Shown in pieces: positions 53,244 through 62,171 of a stretch of 64,000 nt of DNA. The notes under the pieces are model-generated. The model did not search any database, had not been told where the DNA came from, and saw only the letters and a list, made by a program, of their open reading frames with translations. Each line of letters begins with the position of its first letter. The first letter of the stretch is position 1. This DNA comes from VXYL01 sp965116345 (GTDB lineage Bacteria; Pseudomonadota; Gammaproteobacteria; Pseudomonadales; Azotimanducaceae), in the NCBI GenBank assembly GCA_965116345.1, contig OZ220680.1, forward strand, positions 744,001 through 808,000, given 5' to 3'. A program made the position numbers and the translations under genes.

Positions 53244-53750
53244 TCAGGCCGGGCCGAGCGTGGCGTTCCACTGCTGCACACGATCCGACTGGTCGGCCAG
53301 CAGACCATCCACGTCACCACTTATCTCGATGGAGTCGATTCGATCACCTTGTTCGATGGAATCCACGACCACCTGGTCGGCATCCCCCGCCACCGCCCCG
53401 AAGATCGAGTGTGCGTCGTCCAGCCACGGCGTCGGCACGTGCGTGATGAAGAACTGCGAGCCGTTGGTTCCGGGCCCCGCATTGGCCATCGACAGACGCC
53501 CGGGGCGGTCGTGCCGAAGCGATCGGTCGAACTCGTCCTCGAATCGGTAGCCTGGGCCGCCGCGTCCCGACCCCTCCGGACAGCCGCCCTGAACCATGAA
53601 GTTCGCGATCACCCGGTGGAAGGTCAGGCCGTCGTAGAAGCCCCTGCCGGCCAGGTTCACGAAGTTCGCGACCGTCACGGGTGCTTCGTCGGCGAACAGG
53701 GAGAGGTTGATCGGGCCCTTGGTGGTCTCGATCGTCGCTTGGATGTCGAT
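53244..53750 (-). CDS. Cyclophilin-type peptidyl-prolyl isomerase with apparent non-canonical AUC start
   Basis: A roughly 168-aa cyclophilin: IETTKGPINLSLFADEAPVT, VANFVNLAGRGFYDGLTFHR, VIANFMVQGGCPEGSGRGGP, LSMANAGPGTNGSQFFITHV, PWLDDAHSIFGAV, all core motifs of bacterial Ppi proteins. The frame has no ATG, GTG or TTG at a sensible place. GAGGAG (53762-53757) is followed after 6 nt by ATC at 53750, giving (M)DIQATIETTKGP, which matches the family N-terminus. AUC initiation is rare, so a point mutation or sequence error at the start is also possible. It follows the enoyl-CoA hydratase stop by about 22 nt, with the Shine-Dalgarno between them. Confidence 0.88.
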   Translation of the reverse strand: MDIQATIETTKGPINLSLFADEAPVTVANFVNLAGRGFYDGLTFHRVIANFMVQGGCPEGSGRGGPGYRFEDEFDRSLRHDRPGRLSMANAGPGTNGSQFFITHVPTPWLDDAHSIFGAVAGDADQVVVDSIEQGDRIDSIEISGDVDGLLADQSDRVQQWNATLGPA

Positions 53751-53772
53751 GGTGTTCTCCTCAGTCGGACGT

Positions 53773-54705
53773 CTAGGGCTTGTCTTGCGTGGGGTTCCCC
53801 CCCGCGCCCCCCGGCTGAGGGCTCCTCCTCTTATACCAGTCGTTGTCCCGGAACAGCCCGTCGCGCCAACGGACGGCATCGCGCATGCCCATCTCACGCA
53901 TCTTGTCCTGCCAGTCGTAGGAGAAGCCGGTGAATTGACCCGCGGCGTCCATGTCCGTGCTGCTGCGCACCGACGAGTAGATGCCCATGTTCTCGTAGAA
54001 CCGGTTCATGTTGAGCTTCAGGATGGCGAGGTGGTCGGCGCTCATCACGGCGATGCGGTCGGCGAAGGCGATGGTGCGGTCAACCAACTCCTCCTTCGGC
54101 CACGAGTAGTTGATCATGCCGATCTCCTCCGCCTCCTCGCCGGTGACGTTCTCACCGGTGTAGTAGAGCTCCTTGGCCTTGCGCATGCCGATGACCAAGG
54201 GCCAGATGACACCTGTGCGCGATGTGCCGAGGCCACGCAGGCCCGGATGACCGAGTTGCGCGTCGTCCGCGGCGACCACGAGGTCGGCCATCATGGCGAG
54301 TTCGCAACCGCCGGCAACGGCATAGCCGTGCACCTGGGCGATGGTGATCTTGGCCATGTTCCAGAAGTAGAGATGGATGTCCGTGATTTGCTGCATGCCG
54401 GTGCGGATGCCCATCATCAGGCGACGACCCTTGTCGTCGTGCTGCTTGTGGCGACGCACGACGGCATCCGCGCCGCGGCCCCCGGAAGGGGTCAGGTCGT
54501 AGCCGGCGCTGAACGCCCGGCCTTCGCCGCGGACGATGATCGAGCGGATCGAGTCGTCGGCCTCCATGTCGTGCAGGGCGTCGTTCAGTTCGTACAGGAG
54601 CTCCTGGGATAGCGCGTTCAGCTTCTCGGGGCGGTTCAGGCCGATACGCCCCACGCGCCCGTCCGTCCCCACCCGGTCGATGACCAGGTTCTCGTAGTCA
54701 GCCAT
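53773..54705 (-). CDS. Enoyl-CoA hydratase/isomerase-family protein
   Basis: A 310-aa crotonase-fold protein. The ATG at 54705 follows AGGGGGAAAC and gives MADYENLVIDRVGTDGRVGR. LNRPEKLNALSQELLYELND, IIVRGEGRAFSAGYDLTPSG (first oxyanion region), AQVHGYAVAGGCELAMMADL (second oxyanion loop) and GHPGLRGLGTSR are standard. In place of the usual catalytic Glu pair of hydratases the relevant segment reads RTGVIWPLVIG, so isomerase, hydrolase or decarboxylase chemistry is possible. The C-terminal extension (RDNDWYKRRSPQPGGAGG) is Pro/Gly-rich. The cyclophilin gene follows directly. Confidence 0.88.
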   Translation of the reverse strand: MADYENLVIDRVGTDGRVGRIGLNRPEKLNALSQELLYELNDALHDMEADDSIRSIIVRGEGRAFSAGYDLTPSGGRGADAVVRRHKQHDDKGRRLMMGIRTGMQQITDIHLYFWNMAKITIAQVHGYAVAGGCELAMMADLVVAADDAQLGHPGLRGLGTSRTGVIWPLVIGMRKAKELYYTGENVTGEEAEEIGMINYSWPKEELVDRTIAFADRIAVMSADHLAILKLNMNRFYENMGIYSSVRSSTDMDAAGQFTGFSYDWQDKMREMGMRDAVRWRDGLFRDNDWYKRRSPQPGGAGGNPTQDKP

Positions 54706-54845
54706 GTTTCCCCCTTGGTAGCCGCGGCACGCACGCTGGCGGCCTCGATGTCGAACGCGCGAACTTACCAAGAGCCGGCAGGAATTGAAACCGATTTGCC
54801 CGCCGCGCCGCGCCGATCTGCCCACGTGGTTGCGATAATGGGTCG

Positions 54846-55814
54846 ATGAGACCATTCGATCCGCCCCCGAGCCTGCGTTCCCCCCACCTGCAGACCGTGT
54901 TGGGCCGAACCGTCGTGAAACTCGGCCGAGGCCGCGTCCCCGAGGTCGACGCCGAGAGCACCGTTCTCGAGTGCCGCGACGGCGTCAAACTGAAGGCGAT
55001 GGTCGCGCGGGTACCGACCGAGGCGCCGCTGGTCATCCTGATCCACGGGTGGCTCGGCAACAGCAAGTCCTGGTACGTGGCGCGCACCGCCCACGTCCTT
55101 TCCACCGCCGGGTTCCGGGTCGCCTGCCTGCTGTTGCGCGATCACGGCGGCACGGCGTCGTACAACCTCGAGATGTTCAATTCCGCCCGGCTCGGCGAGG
55201 TGGTCGAGGCGTGCAATGGACTCATCGAACGCACCGGCGCGGCATCGGCCGGCATCCTCGGTTTCAGCCTCGGCGGCAACTTCGCCCTGCGTTTGGCGAG
55301 CGATGCGTCTGTCGATCCCCGACTCACCGCGTGTCTCGCCATCTCGCCGGTGATCGACCCGACCGCCACGGTCCACGCCATCGACACGGGTTGGCAGATT
55401 TACCGCAAGTGGTTCGTCGACCAGTGGCGACGCGAGCTTCGCAAGAAGCAGGCGGCTTTTCCCGACGAGTACCGCGACCTCGATGGTGCCATGCGCCTGT
55501 CCACCGTCTCGGCCATCACCGACTACATCGTCGACCGCCACCTCCCGTACCGGGATGCCGCCGACTACTACGCCCGCTACGACCTGCGCGGCGACGCCCT
55601 CGCGCGGCTACGGATCGACACGAGGATCATCGCCGCGGTCGACGACATGGTGATCCCCGGCACCGCCTACGCCGAAGTCTCGCACAGCGACCAGCTACAC
55701 CTGGACCTCTTCGACCACGGCGGTCACTGCGGCTTCATCGAGGACTGGCGACTCAACGCCTACCCGGACGCGGCCAGCGCCGACTACTTCCAAACCCGTC
55801 TCGGAGGGGCGTAA
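54846..55814 (+). CDS. YheT-like alpha/beta hydrolase
   Basis: A 322-aa alpha/beta hydrolase of the COG0429/YheT group. SPPLRSPHLQT-type N-terminus (PPPSLRSPHLQTVLGRT), LVILIHGWLGNSKSWYVART (oxyanion HG), GILGFSLGGNFALRLASD (nucleophile Ser in GFSLGG), VDDMVIPGTAY (Asp) and FDHGGHCGFIEDW (His) complete the triad. The group comprises esterase/lipase-like enzymes of unclear substrate. It is divergent from the enoyl-CoA hydratase gene with 140 nt between starts. Confidence 0.9.
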   Translation: MRPFDPPPSLRSPHLQTVLGRTVVKLGRGRVPEVDAESTVLECRDGVKLKAMVARVPTEAPLVILIHGWLGNSKSWYVARTAHVLSTAGFRVACLLLRDHGGTASYNLEMFNSARLGEVVEACNGLIERTGAASAGILGFSLGGNFALRLASDASVDPRLTACLAISPVIDPTATVHAIDTGWQIYRKWFVDQWRRELRKKQAAFPDEYRDLDGAMRLSTVSAITDYIVDRHLPYRDAADYYARYDLRGDALARLRIDTRIIAAVDDMVIPGTAYAEVSHSDQLHLDLFDHGGHCGFIEDWRLNAYPDAASADYFQTRLGGA

Positions 55815-55845
55815 ACTGCTCCACAGCCCAAAGAGAGGGGATTCC

Positions 55846-57084
55846 ATGTCCAACGAGACGAATCGAATCGATGGACTCGCGTCGAACCGGCGCGATTTCC
55901 TGCGCTGGAGCGCAGCGGCTTCCGCGCTGCCCTTTGCCGTACCCACCATGGCCGCGGAGGTGAACCGGCCCGGGGAGGTGAAGCGCTACAACAAGCTTGG
56001 CCGCACCGGCTACGAGATTTCGGACATTTCCTTCGGCAGCTCCAACCTGCGCGTCGGCCAGGAGGACCTGGTCCATCTGGCCATGGACCGGGGGATCAAC
56101 TACTTCGACACCGCCGAGAGCTATGCCCGCACCCAATCGGAAACGGCGCTCGGCCGGGCGCTCAAGGGCAAGCGCGACCAGGTGGTGATCACCTCGAAGG
56201 TGATGACCGAGGCCGACACCGGGGCCGACGAACTGATGTCGCGGCTAGAGGCATCCCTTGAGCGTCTGCAGATGGACTACGTGGACATCTTCATGAATCA
56301 CGCCGTCAACGACGTCGAGGTGGTGAAGAACCCCGAATGGCATGCGTTCATCGACAAGGCCAAGGAACAGGGCAAGATCCGGTTCTCCGGCATCTCCGGC
56401 CACGCGGGCCACCTGATCGAATGCCTCGACTACGCGTTCGACAACGATCTGGTCGACGCCGTGCTGGTCGCCCACAACTTCGGTCAGGACCCCAAGTTCT
56501 ACGAGCGCATCACGCGCTCCATCGACTGGATCGCGACCCAGGAGGATCTGCCGCGGGTGCTGGCGAAGGGCAAGGAGAAGAACGTCGGCATCACCGTGAT
56601 GAAGACCCAGCACGGTGCCCGCTTGAACGACATGCGCCCGTACGAGACCGGGGAAGCGACCACGTCGCAGGCGGCCTTGCGCTGGGTGTTGACCAATCCC
56701 CATGTCGACGCCGCGGTGATCACCATGAACACCGCCGAGAAGATCGACGAATATCTCGGCGCTTCGGGGTACCGCGAACTCGCCGCCGGCGATATGGAAC
56801 TGTTGGAGCGCTATGCCCAGGTCACGGGCTCCAGCTACTGCGTCAACGTCTGCAGCGACTGCGAGGGCTCCTGCCCGTACGATGTGCCCATCGCCGAGGT
56901 GTTGCGAACGCGAATGTATGCGGTGGACTACGGCGACACGGCCATGGCGCGGGACGAGTACCGGCTGCTCAAGACGAACGCCGAGGCATGCCTCACGTGC
57001 AGTGGCGAACCGTGTGCCAACGCCTGCACCCACGGCCTCGCCATCGACAAGCTGTGCGGCCCGACCCACCGGCTGCTTGCCTGA
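55846..57084 (+). CDS. Tat-exported aldo/keto reductase with C-terminal ferredoxin-like Cys clusters
   Basis: A 412-aa protein. NRRDFLRWSAAASALPFAVP (Arg15-Arg16) is a twin-arginine signal, so it is exported folded. The barrel has INYFDTAESYARTQSETALG (catalytic Asp and Tyr), VVITSKVM (Lys) and MNHAVNDVEV (His). The C-terminal 90 residues carry CVNVCSDCEGSCP and CLTCSGEPCANAC, the ferredoxin-like double Cys cluster seen in AKRs of COG1453 type, suggesting Fe-S binding. Electrons may therefore come from a periplasmic carrier rather than NADPH. It lies 26 nt upstream of larC on the same strand. Confidence 0.9.
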   Translation: MSNETNRIDGLASNRRDFLRWSAAASALPFAVPTMAAEVNRPGEVKRYNKLGRTGYEISDISFGSSNLRVGQEDLVHLAMDRGINYFDTAESYARTQSETALGRALKGKRDQVVITSKVMTEADTGADELMSRLEASLERLQMDYVDIFMNHAVNDVEVVKNPEWHAFIDKAKEQGKIRFSGISGHAGHLIECLDYAFDNDLVDAVLVAHNFGQDPKFYERITRSIDWIATQEDLPRVLAKGKEKNVGITVMKTQHGARLNDMRPYETGEATTSQAALRWVLTNPHVDAAVITMNTAEKIDEYLGASGYRELAAGDMELLERYAQVTGSSYCVNVCSDCEGSCPYDVPIAEVLRTRMYAVDYGDTAMARDEYRLLKTNAEACLTCSGEPCANACTHGLAIDKLCGPTHRLLA

Positions 57085-57110
57085 TCCGTCGACCGCCGCC
57101 GACAGTACCG

Positions 57111-58337
57111 ATGACCAATCGGGCACTCTTCTACGAGTGCTTCGCCGGGATTTCCGGCGACATGCACCTAGGTGCGCTGATCGATGTCGGCGTCCCCGCA
57201 GAGTACTTGAGGCAGGAACTCGGGCGCCTTGAACTGGCTCGCGAGTTCGAACTCGTGGTGGAGCACGGCAAGAAGATGGGCGTCACCGGCACCCGCGCCA
57301 CCGTCCGCATCGCACCCGATGTGGTCAAGCCCCATCGCCATCTGTCCACCATCAAGGGCATTCTCGAGCGGGCCGGTTACGCGCCACGGATTGAGCGTCT
57401 CGCGGTATCGATGTTCACGACCATCGCCGAAGCCGAGGCGAAGATCCACGGCACCAGCGTCGAGGCGATCCATTTCCACGAGGTGGGCGCCACGGACTCC
57501 ATCGTCGACATCGCCGGCGCCGCCATCGGCCTCGATCATCTGGACGTCGACACCGTCTACTGCACGCCGGTCGAACTCGGCGGCGGCATGGTGCGCTGCG
57601 AACACGGTCTGATGCCCGTCCCGGCACCCGCGACCGCGGAGATTCTCAAAGACACGCCTTGCCGCTACGGCGGTGTCGACGGCGAGGCGACGACGCCGAC
57701 CGGCGCGGCCATCCTCCGCTCGGTCGTCGACCGATTCGAGGCGCCCCGCGGATTCACCGCCGCCGCCATCGGCTACGGCCTCGGGCAGAAGGATTTCGAG
57801 GTACCCAACGCCCTCCGCCTGACTCTGGGGGTTCTCGGGGAAAACACCTCGCACCCGCTGGGCACCGACTCCGAGATCAACCTCGAGGTCGAATGCAATA
57901 TCGACGACATGACGCCCGAAGCCTTCGGGCCACTCACCGAGGCGCTGTTCGCCAAGGGTGCGAAGGACGTGTTCCTGACGCCGATCGTGATGAAGAAGTC
58001 CAGGCCGGCGACGAAGATCACGTTGCTCGTCGACGAGGCCGGGCTCGATGCCGTACTCGCGGAGCTGTTTTCGGCGTCGACCACCATCGGCGCCCGGGTG
58101 CGCGAGGTGACCAAACGCATGCTCCCCCGCGAGGAGCGCACCGTCGCCACCTCCCTGGGCGACGTGCGCGTGAAGGTCGTCACCCTGCCCGACGGCACGC
58201 GACGTTGGAAGCCCGAGCACGACGACATTGCCGCCATCGCCGCGCGGACCGGCGACGGCTATCTGATCACGCGCGCCGCCGTCTCTCGCGAACTGGACCG
58301 GGAACTTGCCTCTGTCGCCCACGGTCGGCCACGATGA
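57111..58337 (+). CDS. larC: LarC, nickel insertion protein of the nickel-pincer nucleotide cofactor pathway
   Basis: A 408-aa LarC, the CTP-dependent cyclometallase that inserts nickel into the pincer nucleotide used by lactate racemase LarA. FYECFAGISGDMHLGALIDV is the hallmark N-terminus. Others are IHFHEVGATDSIVDIAGAAI, GMVRCEHGLMPVPAPATAEI, ATTPTGAAILRSVV, LEVECNIDDMTPEAFGPLTE, KDVFLTPIVMKKSRPATKIT and TTIGARVREVTKRMLPREER. The single frame joins the LarC1 and LarC2 parts that are split by a programmed frameshift in Lactobacillus. It overlaps larB as ATGA. Confidence 0.95.
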   Translation: MTNRALFYECFAGISGDMHLGALIDVGVPAEYLRQELGRLELAREFELVVEHGKKMGVTGTRATVRIAPDVVKPHRHLSTIKGILERAGYAPRIERLAVSMFTTIAEAEAKIHGTSVEAIHFHEVGATDSIVDIAGAAIGLDHLDVDTVYCTPVELGGGMVRCEHGLMPVPAPATAEILKDTPCRYGGVDGEATTPTGAAILRSVVDRFEAPRGFTAAAIGYGLGQKDFEVPNALRLTLGVLGENTSHPLGTDSEINLEVECNIDDMTPEAFGPLTEALFAKGAKDVFLTPIVMKKSRPATKITLLVDEAGLDAVLAELFSASTTIGARVREVTKRMLPREERTVATSLGDVRVKVVTLPDGTRRWKPEHDDIAAIAARTGDGYLITRAAVSRELDRELASVAHGRPR

Positions 58338-59074
58338 GCGCGATCGAGGACATTCTCGACCGCTTCGCCACGGGCGAGATCGACCGCGCCGAAGCATCGA
58401 CCGCGCTCGGGCGGGCGTATTTCGAGAACCTCGGGCACAGCACCATCGACCACGACCGGATACGGCGCACCGGGTCGCCGGAAGTCATCTACGGCGAGCA
58501 CAAGTCACCGGACCAGGTCGCCGCCACCTTCAAGGCGGTCGCCGACCGCGGTCACAACGCCCTCGCGACCCGGGTCAGCGAAGCGGCGGCGGCGGCCGCC
58601 CTGGCAGCCGTGCCGGGCGCCGTACACCACGCGGAGTCCAGACTGGTGACGTTTAAGCAAGTCGAACCCGACCCGGTGGACACCGAAGTCGCGGTGGTCA
58701 CCGCCGGGACCTCGGACCTGGCAGTGGCCGAAGAGGCCGCGCTCACCGCCGAGTTCTACGACAGCCCCGTGCTGCGCATCAACGACGTCGGCGTGGCCGG
58801 TGTCCACCGACTGCTGGCACGAGTGGAGGAAATCCGCAGAACCAAGGTCGTGGTCGTCGTCGCGGGCATGGAGGGCGCGCTGCCGAGCGTGGTCGGTGGA
58901 CTGATCGACAAGCCCGTGATCGCCGTTCCCACCAGCGTCGGCTACGGCGCGTCCTTCAACGGCGTGGCCGCGCTGCTTGGCATGCTCAACAGTTGCGCCT
59001 CCGGCGTCTCGGTAGTGAACATCGACAACGGCTTCGGAGCGGGCTATCTTGCCAACATGATCAATCGGTTGTGA
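58334..59074 (+). CDS. larB: LarB, pyridinium carboxylase of nickel-pincer cofactor synthesis
   Basis: A 246-aa LarB, which carboxylates nicotinic acid adenine dinucleotide and hydrolyses it to P2CMN. Fold related to PurE. Signatures are PEVIYGEHKSPDQVAATFKA, LATRVSEAAAAAALAAVPGA, VAVVTAGTSDLAVAEEAALT, VVVVAGMEGALPSVVGGLID, KPVIAVPTSVGYGASFNGVA and LLGMLNSCASGVSVVNIDNG. Length is normal. It is coupled to larC by an ATGA overlap and to larE by a GTGA overlap. Confidence 0.96.
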   Translation: MSAIEDILDRFATGEIDRAEASTALGRAYFENLGHSTIDHDRIRRTGSPEVIYGEHKSPDQVAATFKAVADRGHNALATRVSEAAAAAALAAVPGAVHHAESRLVTFKQVEPDPVDTEVAVVTAGTSDLAVAEEAALTAEFYDSPVLRINDVGVAGVHRLLARVEEIRRTKVVVVVAGMEGALPSVVGGLIDKPVIAVPTSVGYGASFNGVAALLGMLNSCASGVSVVNIDNGFGAGYLANMINRL

Positions 59075-59079
59075 CGCGG

Positions 59080-59907
59080 ATGGACGCCCAACTGACCGAC
59101 AAGTACGCGCACCTGCAGGAGCACATCGGCGGCCTTGGCCGCGTCCTGGTCGCCTACTCCGGCGGCGTCGACAGCTCCCTCGTGGCCTTCGTCGCCGCAC
59201 AGACGTTGGGCGAGGACGCGCTCGCCGTGACGTCGGGTTCGAAGAGTCTCAAACGCAGCGACCTCGCGCTATCCGAGGAGCTCGCGGAAAAATGGCGCAT
59301 GCGCCATCGGATCATCGTGACCGACGAGGTTCTGAAACCGGAATACCGCGCGAATCCCGTCAACCGCTGCTTCCACTGCAAGACATCGCTTTACGAGGCA
59401 CTTGCGCAGATCGCCGATCAGGAAGGCTTCGATCACATCCTCAACGGCACCAACACCGACGACCTCGGCGACCACCGACCGGGCCTGATCGCCGCCAGGA
59501 ACCACCAGGTCGTCTCCCCCCTGGTCGACGCCGGCTTCTGCAAACGCGACGTTCGTGCGTTGGCCGACGCCCTCGGCCTCGACAATTCGCAAAAGCCCCA
59601 GGCGGCCTGCCTGTCGAGCCGCTTCCCCTACGGCTCGCACATCACCGAGGCCCGGCTCGCCCAGGTGGAGGCTGCGGAGGACGCCCTCGCCGAACTCGGT
59701 TTCACCCAGTTCCGAGTCCGCCACCATGAAGAAGTCGCCCGCATCGAGTTGGTGGCGGACGAGTTGCCTCGTGCCGTCGAACTGCGGGAGTCGATCCAAG
59801 ACCGGGTCAAGGCCGTCGGCTACCGGTTCGTCGCCGTGGACCTCGGCGGGTTCCGCAGCGGCTCCCTGAACGAGGGTTTGATCGACGCGGTACAGCTGTC
59901 GCCGTAG
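59080..59907 (+). CDS. larE: LarE, sulfur transferase of nickel-pincer cofactor synthesis
   Basis: A 275-aa PP-loop ATPase that adenylates and sulfurates P2CMN. It has SGGVDSS at 27-33. Cys177 in PQAACLSSRFPYGSHIT aligns with the sacrificial Cys176 of Lactobacillus LarE. NPVNRCFHCKTSLYEAL adds C97 and C100. The CxxC plus Cys177 set resembles LarE versions that use a Fe-S cluster as sulfur donor, so this one may be catalytic rather than sacrificial (inference). The start is taken as the ATG at 59080; a GTG at 59071 overlapping the larB stop would add three residues. LarA is not in the window. Confidence 0.95.
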   Translation: MDAQLTDKYAHLQEHIGGLGRVLVAYSGGVDSSLVAFVAAQTLGEDALAVTSGSKSLKRSDLALSEELAEKWRMRHRIIVTDEVLKPEYRANPVNRCFHCKTSLYEALAQIADQEGFDHILNGTNTDDLGDHRPGLIAARNHQVVSPLVDAGFCKRDVRALADALGLDNSQKPQAACLSSRFPYGSHITEARLAQVEAAEDALAELGFTQFRVRHHEEVARIELVADELPRAVELRESIQDRVKAVGYRFVAVDLGGFRSGSLNEGLIDAVQLSP

Positions 59908-59930
59908 TCCGGCCCTGAGGTGGATTGGTC

Positions 59931-61145
59931 GTGAACCGACTCGGCCTCGCCCACTTGCTGGTCGCGACGGGTGCGATCCTGGTCCTCGGCTCGCACGCCG
60001 TGGATGCCGATGTCGGGCAGGCCGAAGCCGTCTCCGCGACCGAACTGGCGTCGAGCCTCCGCGAACAGTTGGAGAGCCGCGAGTTCCTCGACGCCGCGTC
60101 CCGGGCCGAGAATTGGATCGCCCGAAACGAAGCCGTCGCCGGCCGCTACGATATCTCCCTTGCACAGCCATTGGTCCTGCTCGGCGATGCGCGAATGCGA
60201 CTCGAGGATCCCGACGGCGCACTCGAGGCGTACGACCGCGCCAGGCAGATCGTGCGCCTGACGGACGGCATCCAAGGTGCCAGGCAACTCGACATCCTGT
60301 ACCGGGAAGTCACCGCGTTCTCGGCGCTTGGCAAGTGGCCCGAGGCCAACGGGCGCCAGGAACTCGCCTACGACATCAGCCGCCGCGCTCATGGCCCGGA
60401 CGATCGCCGTCATCAGGGCAACACGTACCGTCTGATCCAGTGGTACCGGCACCATCACAAGACCATCCCCGCCCACATGCTGTTCGAACAGCTCATCGAG
60501 ACCGTGCGCAAGCAAGGCGAGACGGAGGTGCTCGTCCGGCTGCTGCGCGAACATGCCGGACTCTGGCATCAGAGTACGTTCAGTCGCCGCAAGGCGGGAC
60601 GGGGGCGGTTCGCCGCGTGGCCACCCGGCATTCGGCGACTTCCCCCGTGGAAAGACTTCCTCCCCTTTCGCGAAGGCCGCGATGCGCTCGGCGAGATCAT
60701 CACCCTACGTGAGGGGGCCGCGGTCAGTAGCAGCGAAGACCTCGCAACCGCCATGCTGAACTACGGGGACTGGCACCTCTTGTTCGGAGACTATGCAACC
60801 GCGGTACGACACTACCGACGCGTGTGGCGATTGCTGGACGAGAATCCCGATCGTCGAGCCTCGATCTTCGAGGAACCGAAGCCTCTGTTTCTTCCCCTGC
60901 CGCAGGATCCCGGCAAGCGGAGGACACGGCACGGGGCATCGCAGGACGGAGTCGTCCAGCTCGCCCTGACGGTCAACCACCGTGGCAAGGCGGTTGGTCG
61001 CAAGACGCTCTACGTCAAACCGAGGACGATCATGGAGCATCGCGTTCGAATCGCAGCCAAGAGAGCCCGCTACCGACCGGCCTTCCGCGACGGCAATCCC
61101 GTTAAGATCAAGGGACACCCACTGGAGTACACGTACACCTATTGA
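59931..61145 (+). CDS. Exported TPR-like protein with TonB-C-like C-terminus
   Basis: A roughly 405-aa protein. The N-terminus (LGLAHLLVATGAILVLGSHA) is a signal peptide. The middle part has TPR-like helices (QPLVLLGDARMRLEDPDGAL, EAYDRARQIVRL, NYGDWHLLFGDYATAVRHYR). The last 60 residues (VQLALTVNHRGKAVGRKTLY, RARYRPAFRDGNPVKIKG) resemble the C-terminal domain of TonB-type proteins, which bind cell-envelope partners. I cannot assign a process. It starts at a GTG (59931) or TTG (59925) 17-24 nt after larE, so it may be read from the lar transcript. Confidence 0.75.
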   Translation: MNRLGLAHLLVATGAILVLGSHAVDADVGQAEAVSATELASSLREQLESREFLDAASRAENWIARNEAVAGRYDISLAQPLVLLGDARMRLEDPDGALEAYDRARQIVRLTDGIQGARQLDILYREVTAFSALGKWPEANGRQELAYDISRRAHGPDDRRHQGNTYRLIQWYRHHHKTIPAHMLFEQLIETVRKQGETEVLVRLLREHAGLWHQSTFSRRKAGRGRFAAWPPGIRRLPPWKDFLPFREGRDALGEIITLREGAAVSSSEDLATAMLNYGDWHLLFGDYATAVRHYRRVWRLLDENPDRRASIFEEPKPLFLPLPQDPGKRRTRHGASQDGVVQLALTVNHRGKAVGRKTLYVKPRTIMEHRVRIAAKRARYRPAFRDGNPVKIKGHPLEYTYTY

Positions 61146-61213
61146 GACACGACCTTTGCGGTCGCGCGCACTGCCTGTCATGGCGAATTCTCGGGGGCAA
61201 GAGGAGTCTGGAA

Positions 61214-62152
61214 ATGAGAGTCAAGAACGTTCGCTACACGCCGGGTGGCGGTGCGGAGATCATCAACGTCGATGTACCGGATCCTGGGCCGGGTCAGGTT
61301 CAGATCGAGGTGGCCGCCTGCGGCATCTGTTCGTGGGACATCCAGACGTTCAAGGCAGGGGCGGACTCGCCCTACGCCGCGCCGCCCGGCCATGAAGGCG
61401 TAGGCTACATCGCCAAGCTCGGCCCCGGGGTCACGGGCATCGAGATCGGCCAGCGCGTGGCCGGCGGGGGCTTCGGCAGGCTGCGCAACGCCCCGGCACG
61501 GAGCGTGTACCCGATTCCCGCCTCGGACCTCGACGACTCCCACTGGATCGTCGAGCCCGTGTCCTGCGTGGTGACCGGCATGGACCACTGCCAGCTACGC
61601 GCCGGCGAGCGTCTCGCCATGGTCGGCTGCGGATTCATGGGGTTGATGATGATCCAGGGCCTCGCCGGTGCCGGCGCCGATCAGCTCATCGCCCTGGACA
61701 TCGACGACCGGCGCCTGGAACTCGCCCGGGAATTGGGCGCCACCGAGGCCCACAACGTGACCTCCCCGGAGTTCGCCGAAATGCGCGCGGAGCTTCGCGG
61801 ACGTGGCATCGACACGGTGGTGGACACCAGTGGGTCACAAGACGGCCTGGACCTCGCCACGGATATCGTGCGGCGCGCCGGCAGAATCAACCTGTTCGGC
61901 TGGATCAAGGGCGACGCGGCGGCATTCAACCCGAGCACCTGGCACGGCAAGGCGCTGACCATCGTCAACTCGTCGCCGGCGGCGCAGATGCGCGATCCCT
62001 TTCCGCCGGCCATCCGCCTGATCGAGAAGGGCGTCATCGACCTCAAACCGCTGGTCACCCACGTCGTGCCGATCGACGACTACCCGTCGTTCATGTCGGG
62101 CGTGACGACCGGCGCGGTGGACGGCTACATCAAGGGCGTCGTGCGGCACTGA
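61214..62152 (+). CDS. Zinc-type alcohol/polyol dehydrogenase (MDR family)
   Basis: A 312-aa medium-chain dehydrogenase. EVAACGICSWDIQTFKAG carries the catalytic Cys, PPGHEGVGYIAKLGPGVTGI the GHE zinc site, and AMVGCGFMGLMMIQGLAGAG the Rossmann loop. The structural-zinc four-Cys lobe is missing, which together with the short length places it near the sorbitol/threonine dehydrogenase-like group lacking that lobe. The ATG follows GAGGAGTCTGGAA (GAGGAG, 7 nt). It is 68 nt downstream of the TPR protein, and a palindromic repeat follows the stop. Confidence 0.88.
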   Translation: MRVKNVRYTPGGGAEIINVDVPDPGPGQVQIEVAACGICSWDIQTFKAGADSPYAAPPGHEGVGYIAKLGPGVTGIEIGQRVAGGGFGRLRNAPARSVYPIPASDLDDSHWIVEPVSCVVTGMDHCQLRAGERLAMVGCGFMGLMMIQGLAGAGADQLIALDIDDRRLELARELGATEAHNVTSPEFAEMRAELRGRGIDTVVDTSGSQDGLDLATDIVRRAGRINLFGWIKGDAAAFNPSTWHGKALTIVNSSPAAQMRDPFPPAIRLIEKGVIDLKPLVTHVVPIDDYPSFMSGVTTGAVDGYIKGVVRH

Positions 62153-62171
62153 CCCCGGTGGCTGTCTGCGT

